34,175 nucleotides of DNA from Methanobacteriota archaeon (GTDB lineage: Archaea > Methanobacteriota > Methanobacteria > Methanobacteriales > Methanobacteriaceae), in NCBI GenBank assembly GCA_023434825.1, contig JAEYSH010000043.1, forward strand, positions 1-34,175, in the 5' to 3' direction. Shown in pieces: positions 14,721-22,423 of the stretch; the stretch's first letter is position 1; each line of letters opens with the position of its first letter. A program made the translations under genes and the position numbers. The notes under the pieces are model-generated. The model ran no database searches, was not told where the DNA came from, and saw only the letters and a program-made list of their open reading frames with translations.

Positions 14721-15707
14721 TTATTTTTGTAATCCGCAGAGTTTTCTTAGCTTTGTACCAACTTCTTCAATTTGAAGTTCAGATTCCATTTCTCTGGTTC
14801 TGTTAAGACTTGGTGCTCCTGCCTGGTTTTCAAGAGTCCATTCTTTGGTGAATTCGCCCTTCTGGATTTCTTTTAAAATCTCTTTCATGGCTTTTCTGGA
14901 TTCGTCAGTAATTACTCTTTCTCTTCTTGTTAATCCGCCGAATTCTGCAGTGTTACTCACGTTATCCCACATTCCGGCAAATCCTTTTTGATATATGAGG
15001 TCAACTATGAGTTTTAACTCGTGGCATGTTTCAAAGTAAGCAATTTCTGGTTGATATCCAGCTTCAACGAGGGTTTCAAAACCAGCTTTAATTAATTCTG
15101 TTGCTCCTCCACAAAGTACTGCCTGTTCACCGAATAAATCAGTTTCAGTTTCTTCTTTGAAGGTTGTTTCAAGAACTCCCGCTCTGGTAAGACCTGATCC
15201 TTTAGCCATTGCAAGAACTATATCTTTTGCGTTTCCAGTGAAGTCCTGTTCAACAGCAACAAGTCCTGGAACCCCAAATCCTCCTTCATACTCTCTTCTA
15301 ACTGTTGCACCAGGTGCTTTTGGCGCTACCATAGCTACATTAACGTTTTTCGGAGGTTTAATGTAACCGTAGTGGATATTGTATCCGTGGGAGAATGTTA
15401 AGGTATCTCCTTCTTTTAAGTTTTCTTTGATTGAATTTTCATATACTGTGCCCTGGATTTCATCAGGGATTAATATGTGTATAACATCAGCTTTTTTAGC
15501 TGCTTCTTCTACTGTTGCAACTTGTAATCCATGACTTTCTGCTTCTTTCCATGATGAACTTCCTTCTCTAAGTCCAACTACAACATTTAATCCACTTTCG
15601 GACATGTTTCTTGATTGGGCCATCCCCTGGCTTCCGTAACCTATAACTGCGATTGTTTTATCCTTTAAAACGTTTAAATCTACGTCTTTTTCATAATGTA
15701 TGTTCAT
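14721..15707 (-). CDS. ilvC: Ketol-acid reductoisomerase
   Basis: 328 residues, class I (short) enzyme. It isomerises and reduces 2-acetolactate or 2-aceto-2-hydroxybutyrate. The Rossmann loop is GYGSQG; the cofactor loop GLREGSSSW has serines rather than acidic residues, typical of NADPH use. Metal/catalytic residues are in ETDLFGEQAVLCGG and ETCHELKLIVDLIY. AGGAGGAA lies 5 nt before the ATG. Third gene of ilvB-ilvN-ilvC, separated from ilvN by 151 bp that contain a 12-bp palindrome, so it may also have its own control. Confidence 0.97.
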   Translation of the reverse strand: MNIHYEKDVDLNVLKDKTIAVIGYGSQGMAQSRNMSESGLNVVVGLREGSSSWKEAESHGLQVATVEEAAKKADVIHILIPDEIQGTVYENSIKENLKEGDTLTFSHGYNIHYGYIKPPKNVNVAMVAPKAPGATVRREYEGGFGVPGLVAVEQDFTGNAKDIVLAMAKGSGLTRAGVLETTFKEETETDLFGEQAVLCGGATELIKAGFETLVEAGYQPEIAYFETCHELKLIVDLIYQKGFAGMWDNVSNTAEFGGLTRRERVITDESRKAMKEILKEIQKGEFTKEWTLENQAGAPSLNRTREMESELQIEEVGTKLRKLCGLQK

Positions 15708-15736
15708 AAAATTCCTCCTAATAACGTTTAAATTTG

Positions 15737-15748
15737 GGTAAATTTACC
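15737..15748. promoter_or_regulatory. Palindrome between ilvN and ilvC
   Basis: GGTAAATTTACC is a perfect 12-bp palindrome about 30 bp before the ilvC start. It has the size of an operator for a dimeric regulator such as an Lrp-family protein; no second copy was noticed near ilvB. Confidence 0.3.
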
Positions 15749-15858
15749 AATGAGGGGTATAAATTAACTCTGTTGAATTATTTCTTTGGTTGATTTATAA
15801 ATTTTATTATATATGATCTAAAAATTCATTAAAAATTCGATAAATAAAAAATAAGGGA

Positions 15859-16359
15859 TTAAATAGTTTTAATACCTCTTGACATAGCTGTAATTCCGGT
15901 TCTTGCAATTTCTTTTATTCCAAAGACTTTAACAAGATCAATAAGAGCATCTATTTTGTCTGATTCACCAGTAATTTCTACAGTTAATGTTTCAGGGCTT
16001 ACATCTATTATTCTACCTCTGAATATATTAATATACTGAATTACTTCAGATCTAACCTTTTCTGTTGGTGTATGAACCTTAATCAGACAAAGCTCTCTTT
16101 TAACAGTTTTTTCAGGTTCAAGATCCCTTACTTTAATGACTTCTATTAACTTATTTAACTGTTTTGTAATCTGTTCCAGGACTTTTCCATCGCCTTTAGA
16201 AATTATTGTCATTCGGGCAATTCCTTCCTGCTCAGAAGTTCCAACAGTAATGCTTTCAATGTTAAATCCTCTTCTTGTAAATAGTCCTGCCACTCTTTGT
16301 AGGACACCAGGCTTATGAAGTACCAGTGCACTTATTATATGTGTTTGCTGATCATCCAT
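15859..16359 (-). CDS. ilvN: Acetolactate synthase small (regulatory) subunit
   Basis: 166 residues from the ATG at 16359, chosen because GGTGAT ends 4 nt upstream and this ATG directly follows the ilvB stop (TAA-A-ATG); an in-frame ATG at 16380 inside ilvB has no good site. An ACT domain occupies the first ~75 residues (HIISALVLHKPGVLQRVAGL, RRGFNIESITVG), which in this family binds valine for feedback inhibition. The second half (RELCLIKVHTP to GIKEIARTG) is the usual C-terminal ALS_ss_C domain. Translationally coupled to ilvB. Confidence 0.95.
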   Translation of the reverse strand: MDDQQTHIISALVLHKPGVLQRVAGLFTRRGFNIESITVGTSEQEGIARMTIISKGDGKVLEQITKQLNKLIEVIKVRDLEPEKTVKRELCLIKVHTPTEKVRSEVIQYINIFRGRIIDVSPETLTVEITGESDKIDALIDLVKVFGIKEIARTGITAMSRGIKTI

Positions 16360-16360
16360 T

Positions 16361-18091
16361 TTAATCACCGGTCCTCTCATCTTCTTCAGGATAAATTACT
16401 CCTTCCATGGCCTCAACTTTATATTCTCCAACCATTTCTGTGAGACTGCATCCTGGAGGTACCATTGGGAGAATTTCTTCAGGATCAATTATAACATCAA
16501 TTAGTGTTGGCTCTCCGGAGTTTATCGCATTTTTAAGTGTTTCGCGCATTTCTCCTGGCTTTTCAACACGTTCAGCATTTACTCCAAATGCCTCTGCAAG
16601 CTTAACAAAGTCAGGAACTTCTCCTAAGTGAGTATGTGAGAATCTCTTTTCATAAAAGAGGTTTTGCCATTGTGCAACCATTCCTAGATATCTGTTATCT
16701 AAAACACAGACTACCATAGGGATATCGTACTCTTTTATAGTTGCAAGATCCTGACAAACCATTAAGAATCCGCCATCACCACAAACAGCAACAACATCGC
16801 TTTCAGGCTTTGCCAGTTTAGCACCCATTGCTGCCGGGAATCCGAATCCCATTGTTCCAAGTCCTCCTGAAGATATGAAAGTTCTTGGTTTTCTGGAAAG
16901 ATAATAGTGAGCCATCCACATTTGATTTTGACCTACATCTGTGGTAATGATGGTATCTTCATCAACAGCTTCCATTATTTCTTTCATAATCTGCTGTGGT
17001 TTTAAAGGAATATCGTCAAAGGATGTTTTAGGAATGCTTGACATTTTAAACTTTTTAAGATGATTTGCCCATTCTCCATTTTTTAAAGTTGCCCTGGATT
17101 GAGAAACAGCTTTAACTAGATTTGAAAGAATGATTTTAGCGTCACCAACAATTGGAATTTCAACATCAACGTTTTTCCCGATTTCTGCAGGGTCGATATC
17201 AATATGAATTATTTTGGCATTCTTTGCAAATTCATCTACTTTTCCAGTTGTTCTATCTGAGAATCTGCATCCAACAGCTATTAGGCAGTCACAATCATCG
17301 ACTGCAAAGTTAGCAGGTCTTCGTCCATGCATTCCAAGCATACCAAGAGCAAGGTCGTGATCTTCAGGGAAGCAACCTTTACCTAGAAGAGTGGTAGTTA
17401 CTGGAGCATTTATAAGCTCTGAAAGTTCTAAAAGTTCTTTTGATGATCCTGATAGGATTACTCCACCACCTGCAAGTATAACTGGTTTTTTAGAGTTTTG
17501 AATTAAGCTTGCCGCTCTTTTAATCTGTAATGGATGCCCTTTTTGAGTTGGTTTGTAACCAGGTAAATTAATTTTAATATCTTCATTAAATTCTAATTCC
17601 TGCTCCTGGGCATCTTTTGTTAAATCGATAACTACAGGCCCTGGTCTTCCAGTTCCTGCAATGTAAAATGATGATTTGATAGTTTCAGGTATTTCTTCAG
17701 CTGTTAATGGCTGAAAATTGTGTTTTGTAATAGGCATGGTCATTCCAATGGTGTCCACTTCCTGGAATGCATCATTTCCAATTAACCAGGATGGTACCTG
17801 ACCTGCAATGGCCACAATAGGCGAAGAGTCCATGTAAGCTGTTGCAATTCCGGTTACCAAATTTGTAGCTCCTGGACCGGATGTTGAAATACATACGCCT
17901 ACTTTTCCTGATGCTCTCGCGTATCCGTCTGCAGCGTGGGCTGCACACTGTTCATGTCTTACTAAAATGTGTCTTAAGTCAGAATCGTAAATCATATCGT
18001 ATAAAGGAAGAACCTGTCCTCCAGGATATCCAAATACAACGTCTACTCCCTGATCTTTAAGTGATTTAATTAGCGCTTCGCCGCCTCTCAT
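16361..18091 (-). CDS. ilvB: Acetolactate synthase large (catalytic) subunit
   Basis: 576 residues. It condenses pyruvate with pyruvate or 2-oxobutyrate, the committed step of branched-chain synthesis. ThDP signatures are the catalytic Glu47 (LVRHEQ), STSGPGATNL, and the GDGGF...LDN metal/ThDP motif near residue 440-470. AAGGTG lies 5 nt before the ATG. First gene of ilvBNC; divergent from purD across 182 bp that must hold both promoters. No tRNA-like leader or leader peptide is visible. Confidence 0.97.
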   Translation of the reverse strand: MRGGEALIKSLKDQGVDVVFGYPGGQVLPLYDMIYDSDLRHILVRHEQCAAHAADGYARASGKVGVCISTSGPGATNLVTGIATAYMDSSPIVAIAGQVPSWLIGNDAFQEVDTIGMTMPITKHNFQPLTAEEIPETIKSSFYIAGTGRPGPVVIDLTKDAQEQELEFNEDIKINLPGYKPTQKGHPLQIKRAASLIQNSKKPVILAGGGVILSGSSKELLELSELINAPVTTTLLGKGCFPEDHDLALGMLGMHGRRPANFAVDDCDCLIAVGCRFSDRTTGKVDEFAKNAKIIHIDIDPAEIGKNVDVEIPIVGDAKIILSNLVKAVSQSRATLKNGEWANHLKKFKMSSIPKTSFDDIPLKPQQIMKEIMEAVDEDTIITTDVGQNQMWMAHYYLSRKPRTFISSGGLGTMGFGFPAAMGAKLAKPESDVVAVCGDGGFLMVCQDLATIKEYDIPMVVCVLDNRYLGMVAQWQNLFYEKRFSHTHLGEVPDFVKLAEAFGVNAERVEKPGEMRETLKNAINSGEPTLIDVIIDPEEILPMVPPGCSLTEMVGEYKVEAMEGVIYPEEDERTGD

Positions 18092-18273
18092 AAAAACACC
18101 TTGATCTTACTTTCTCCTATTTTTCTTTATTAATTAGAATAATTTAGTATCTATTTACTTAGAATATATATTGATTGGTGGCACACTTAAAATCATATAA
18201 TAAAAAACAAATATTTCAAAATAAAATTAAATTATATCAATCTACAATTTTTACATTTTTAAGGAGGATTCAT

Positions 18274-19584
18274 ATGAAAATACTTGTAGTAGGAACTGGG
18301 GCGAGGGAAAATGCAATTTGTAAGGCAATTGATGGAAACGCCGAATTATATTCAATAATGAGCAATAAAAATCCGGGAATAGCCCGGATGTCTAAATATC
18401 AGATTGCAAATGAAAATGATATTGAAAAGGTTAAAAAATTTGCATCAGATAACAATATTGATATTGCAGTAATTGGGCCAGAAGCGCCTCTTGAGAAAGG
18501 TATAGTTGATGCATTAGAAGAAATTGGTGTTGGATGCGTGGGCCCTACCATGGAAGCTGCTAAAATTGAAACAGATAAAGTTTTCATGAGAAATCTATTT
18601 GAAAATTATAAAATTGATGGTTCTCTTGTTTATAAAGTGTTTGATAATTATGAAGATATCAGTGATTTCATCGATGATTTCGGAAAAGACCTTGTAATTA
18701 AACCTGTGGGTCTAACTGGTGGAAAAGGCGTTAAAATTATGGGCGAACAATTAAAAGACGCTGAAGAAGCTAAACAATACTCTAAAGAAATAATAGAAAC
18801 TAAAATGAGCGGACATACTCATGTAGTTATTGAGGAAAGAGCTATTGGTGAAGAATTTACGGTTCAGGCGTTTGTCGATGGTAAAAATATTGCTCCTATG
18901 CCTGCTGTTCAGGATCATCCTTATGCTTTTGAAGGCGATGAAGGGCCTATAACTGGAGGAATGGGATCTTACTCTGATAAAGGAGGATTACTTCCATTTT
19001 TAGATCAAAATGATTATGATAAATCTGTTAAGATAATGGAAGATACAGTGAAGGCTATTAATAAAGAAGTTGGGCCTTACAGAGGATTTTTATATGGACA
19101 GTTTATGCTGTGCAGTGATGGGCCAAAATTAATTGAGTATAATGCTAGATTTGGGGATCCTGAATCAATGAATGTTTTAGAGCTTTTGGAAACTAATTTT
19201 GTGGATATTTGTCATGGTATAGTTGATGGAAATCTTAAAGGAGCAAAATTTGCAGATAAAGCTACTGTTTGTAAGTATATTGTTCCAGAGGGATATCCTG
19301 GAAGCGCAGTTCCAAATCAGGTTATTGATGTTGATGAAAATAAGATAAATAAATTAGGAGCACAGGTTTATTACGCTGCTGTTAATGAAAAGGATGGTAA
19401 AGTATATTCATCTTCTTCAAGGGCTTTAGGAATTGTTTCAGTAGGTGAAACAATTGAAGAGGCCGAAAAAATTTGTGAAGATGCCACAAAATATGTAAAG
19501 GGCGATGTATATCACAGAAGGGATGTTGGAACATCTGATCTTATACAAAAAAGGGTTAATCACATGGAAGAATTAAAAAAATAA
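18274..19584 (+). CDS. purD: Phosphoribosylamine-glycine ligase (GARS)
   Basis: 436 residues from the ATG at 18274, fixed by AAGGAGGA 5 nt upstream; the frame is open further upstream but that part is A/T-rich and unlike PurD. It is an ATP-grasp enzyme that joins glycine to phosphoribosylamine in purine synthesis. Visible are the N-terminal VVGTGARENA motif, IGPEAPLEKG, the ATP-binding IKPVGLTGGKGV, EFTVQAF and the metal-site EYNARFGDPE. The His of the bacterial REHA motif is Asn here. Divergent from ilvB. Confidence 0.97.
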   Translation: MKILVVGTGARENAICKAIDGNAELYSIMSNKNPGIARMSKYQIANENDIEKVKKFASDNNIDIAVIGPEAPLEKGIVDALEEIGVGCVGPTMEAAKIETDKVFMRNLFENYKIDGSLVYKVFDNYEDISDFIDDFGKDLVIKPVGLTGGKGVKIMGEQLKDAEEAKQYSKEIIETKMSGHTHVVIEERAIGEEFTVQAFVDGKNIAPMPAVQDHPYAFEGDEGPITGGMGSYSDKGGLLPFLDQNDYDKSVKIMEDTVKAINKEVGPYRGFLYGQFMLCSDGPKLIEYNARFGDPESMNVLELLETNFVDICHGIVDGNLKGAKFADKATVCKYIVPEGYPGSAVPNQVIDVDENKINKLGAQVYYAAVNEKDGKVYSSSSRALGIVSVGETIEEAEKICEDATKYVKGDVYHRRDVGTSDLIQKRVNHMEELKK

Positions 19585-19765
19585 ATCTTCCATTATATAT
19601 ATTACATATTATAGCTTAAAATCTACAACAATGTCAAATTAATGAGATAATCAGAGTAATATCTAAACAGAATAATTATTTTTTTATTAAATTTTATGGA
19701 AAAATAGATATAGTATGTTTTGATATATCTTCTTTTTTAATATAATCCATTTTTGGAGTGAAATA

Positions 19766-20668
19766 ATGAAACATCTTTTATCCATGGAAGACGCCCGTGA
19801 TCATGTAGATGAAATATTGGATCTTGCAGGCAAATTTAAAAGGAAGGAAATCCCTGGAGAACCTCTTGCTAAAAAAACATTAGCTATGGTCTTTCAGAAG
19901 TCATCAACAAGAACAAGAATCTCATTTGAAGTTGGAATGTACCAGCTTGGCGGAAATGCGCTGTATTTATCCACAAATGACCTTCAAATAGGTCGAGGTG
20001 AACCTATAGAAGATACTGCAAAAGTAATGAGCAGATATGTTGATGGTGTTATGATCAGGGCAAAGGAGCATAAAGATGTATTAAAACTCGCTAAATGTTC
20101 AGATATACCTGTTATTAATGGACTTACAAACTTAGAACATCCTTGTCAGGCATTTGCCGATCTTTTAACTATAAAAGAGGCAAAAAATAGTTTTAATGTT
20201 AAATTAGCTTATATTGGTGATGGAAATAACGTTTGCAATTCCCTACTTCTTGCATCTGCTTTTGTTGGTATGGATATGAATGTTGTATGCCCTCCCGGTT
20301 ATGAACCTGATGCAGAAATATTTAAGAAGGCAAAAGAATATGCCAAAGGCACTGGATCTAAACTAGAAATAATAAATGATGCTAAAGAAGGTGTTGAAGG
20401 GGCAGATATTGTTTATACTGATGTATGGGTTAGTATGGGCGATGAAGATGAGGCTTCAAAACGAATTAAAGATTTATCCAGTTATCAAGTTAATCAGGAC
20501 CTTATGAATAATGCAAATGATGATGCTATCATAATGCATTGTTTACCTGCCATCAGGGGACAGGAAATAACCGCAGAAGCGATTAAATCAAATCAATCTG
20601 CAATATTTGATCAAGCAGAAAATAGATTACATGCTCAAAAAGCAGTTCTATATAAGCTTCTTTATTAA
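19766..20668 (+). CDS. argF: Ornithine carbamoyltransferase
   Basis: 300 residues, normal length. It makes citrulline from ornithine and carbamoyl phosphate in arginine synthesis. Carbamoyl-phosphate site STRTR at residues 47-51, HPCQAFADL, the ornithine-side SMGDEDE and HCLPAIRGQE with the catalytic Cys. GGAGTGA lies 5 nt before the ATG. Stands alone, with about 180 bp to purD upstream. Confidence 0.97.
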   Translation: MKHLLSMEDARDHVDEILDLAGKFKRKEIPGEPLAKKTLAMVFQKSSTRTRISFEVGMYQLGGNALYLSTNDLQIGRGEPIEDTAKVMSRYVDGVMIRAKEHKDVLKLAKCSDIPVINGLTNLEHPCQAFADLLTIKEAKNSFNVKLAYIGDGNNVCNSLLLASAFVGMDMNVVCPPGYEPDAEIFKKAKEYAKGTGSKLEIINDAKEGVEGADIVYTDVWVSMGDEDEASKRIKDLSSYQVNQDLMNNANDDAIIMHCLPAIRGQEITAEAIKSNQSAIFDQAENRLHAQKAVLYKLLY

Positions 20669-20869
20669 AATTTTAACTAATTTTAAACAGAATATACTTT
20701 TTGAAAATTAAAGTTTAATTTTAGCCTAAAATATTTTTTATTTTTATTTAATTATTAATATTATGAAATGTTTTTTATTTTTTGTTTAAGGTAACGAAAA
20801 TACAATCTTTTTTTAATTTTTTCATATTTAATTCTCAATCATATTGAATATACGTATTATTATTTTTAG

Positions 20870-20881
20870 GGCTTATAGGCC
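20870..20881. promoter_or_regulatory. Operator-like palindrome before the first TetR gene
   Basis: GGCTTATAGGCC is a 12-bp palindrome with one mismatched pair, 60 bp before the start. It could be the site of the adjacent TetR protein (autoregulation). A smaller GCTA-TTAT-TAGC stem occurs before the second TetR gene (21687-21698). Confidence 0.25.
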
Positions 20882-20940
20882 ATGATTTTTATTAAAAAAA
20901 ATCGAAATAATTAAATAATCATTTATAAATAAATTTGTTC

Positions 20941-21486
20941 ATGGCTCATGGAACAGAAAAAAAAATAATGGACGCTGCACTAAAAGAATTTGCAGAAAAA
21001 GGATACGCGGGTGCAAAGACAAAAGCTATAGCTGATAGATCTGGTTTAAGCGAAATGACTTTATTTAGAAGATTCAAAACAAAAAGAAATCTCTTTAACC
21101 AGGTTTTATTGAAGAATCAGAATAAGGTGGTAAATGATTTTAATTTGATTTTTAAAGGTGAAATTAAAAGTTCAGATGATTTTTTTAAAACAATGGTTAA
21201 ATTGTTATTAAATATGACTGAAGATAATTTTGATTTTGTAAGTGTTATTGTTTTAGAAAGACAAAGTATATCTGGAGATATTATCGCTGATTTAATGACA
21301 TATCTTACGGAAGTCATGGATAAAACGTTTCCTGATACTAAAATAGACTCTAAAGTGTATGTTTTTAATGTTTTATCATTTGTTTACTTCATGGTTCTGG
21401 ATAAACGTAAAGATCGAAATTTTGTTGATCATGAAGATGCAATTGAAAAATTTATTGAGTACTCAACCAAATGTCTTAAATTATGA
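20941..21486 (+). CDS. TetR/AcrR-family transcriptional regulator
   Basis: 181 residues from the ATG at 20941. The N-terminal helix-turn-helix is clear: IMDAALKEFAEKGYAGAKTK then IADRSGLSEMTLFRRFKTKR. The C-terminal ligand domain is divergent and its effector cannot be told. No Shine-Dalgarno; a TTTATAAAT sequence lies 12-20 bp upstream, so the transcript may be leaderless or start further upstream. It is a paralog of the next gene (21857-22405), and an in-frame TTG 6 nt earlier is less likely than this ATG. What it controls is unknown; argF upstream is a separate unit. Confidence 0.9.
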   Translation: MAHGTEKKIMDAALKEFAEKGYAGAKTKAIADRSGLSEMTLFRRFKTKRNLFNQVLLKNQNKVVNDFNLIFKGEIKSSDDFFKTMVKLLLNMTEDNFDFVSVIVLERQSISGDIIADLMTYLTEVMDKTFPDTKIDSKVYVFNVLSFVYFMVLDKRKDRNFVDHEDAIEKFIEYSTKCLKL

Positions 21487-21844
21487 GTATTTAGAATCCA
21501 AAACTTCTTTAATTTTACTATTATTTACTATTAGTCAAATAAAAAACTTTTAATTATCATAAAGATTTCATTAACAAGTTTATATCATTTTAATGGATTT
21601 ATGGGCTATTAACTTAATTATTACACTTATTTTTTTTATAATTTTTATCTATAAGTTAGTACTACCTACTTTACGGTCATTAGGCTATTATTAGCATTCC
21701 ATTTACGAGATATAACATAATGTTTAAATATAGCAAGTATTAAACCAATTATTACTGTTAATTTATGAAGAAAAAATCATAAATTTGTGTATATTAGTGA
21801 TATATAACAAAAGGGGTTGGGAAATAATTGAAAAATAAAAATAA
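21487..21844. other. Intergenic region between the two TetR genes
   Basis: About 360 bp, A/T-rich. It contains GTTAGTACTACC (21655-21666), which resembles part of the motif at 5150, and a small GCTATTATTAGC inverted repeat. No ORF or RNA gene seen. Confidence 0.45.
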
Positions 21845-21853
21845 GGAAGTGAT
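21845..21853 (+). promoter_or_regulatory. Shine-Dalgarno setting an AUU start
   Basis: GGAAGTGAT differs by one base from the ideal GGAGGTGAT. The triplet exactly 3 nt after it is ATT (21857). In this window GGTGAT-N3-ATG marks the starts of thrS and of the tail terminator, so the geometry points to ATT as start codon. Confidence 0.5.
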
Positions 21854-21856
21854 ATT

Positions 21857-22405
21857 ATTTCCCAAGAAACAAAAGAGATTATAATGGGTGCTGCCCTAAA
21901 AATATTTGCAGAAGAAGGCTATGTTGGAGCTAAAACCAGAATTATTGCTAAAGAAGCAGGTTTTAGTGAAATGACGCTTTTTAGAAAATTTAAAAGCAAA
22001 GAAAACCTTTTTGATACAATTTTAATGGAAAAAAAAGGTTACTTAATGAATGAGGCAAATACTATTTTTAGTTCTAATAACAGTGAAAACCCTGAAGAAT
22101 CATTTAGACTTTTAATCCAACACCTCTATAATTTAATTGAAGAAAATTTCCCCTACATCAGTTTATATATTAATGAAAGGCGCAGAGTATCAGAAAATAT
22201 ACTGGATGAATTAGTTATTTATTTAAGCCGTCAAATTGAATTTAAATTCCATGATTGTAATGTAAACACCAAAGTTTTTGCTTTTAGTATCCTTTCATTC
22301 CTTTATCATCTTGTTTTTGATCAATATAAGGATTATTCATTTATGGACCATACAGAGGCCATAAATGAATTTACTGACAAATGTATTGTTATTTTAACGT
22401 CTTAA
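21857..22405 (+). CDS. TetR/AcrR-family transcriptional regulator (probable AUU start)
   Basis: About 182 residues if started at ATT 21857; the first ATG is at 21884, 30 nt past the Shine-Dalgarno and inside helix 1 of the DNA-binding domain. Starting at ATT adds SQETKEIIMGAALKIFAEEG, which aligns with MAHGTEKKIMDAALKEFAEK of the upstream paralog. Helix-turn-helix IAKEAGFSEMTLFRKFKSKE; the ligand domain is also related to the paralog (for example SFLYHLVFDQYKDYSFMDH against SFVYFMVLDKRKDRNFVDH). Converges with argS, 18 bp apart. Target and ligand unknown. Confidence 0.85.
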   Translation: MSQETKEIIMGAALKIFAEEGYVGAKTRIIAKEAGFSEMTLFRKFKSKENLFDTILMEKKGYLMNEANTIFSSNNSENPEESFRLLIQHLYNLIEENFPYISLYINERRRVSENILDELVIYLSRQIEFKFHDCNVNTKVFAFSILSFLYHLVFDQYKDYSFMDHTEAINEFTDKCIVILTS

Positions 22406-22423
22406 ATCATTTTTAATTTTTTT

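Noticed and set aside
16360..16380. IlvN start at the ATG overlapping ilvB
   Set aside because: GGTGAT is correctly spaced only for the downstream ATG at 16359.
18175..18273. Longer N-terminus for PurD from an upstream non-ATG start
   Set aside because: The extra 33 codons are A/T-rich, unlike PurD, and a perfect AAGGAGGA site serves the ATG at 18274.
18092..18273. Riboswitch or leader-peptide attenuator before ilvB
   Set aside because: No run of Leu/Val/Ile codons, no alternative stems and no T-box-like sequence seen.
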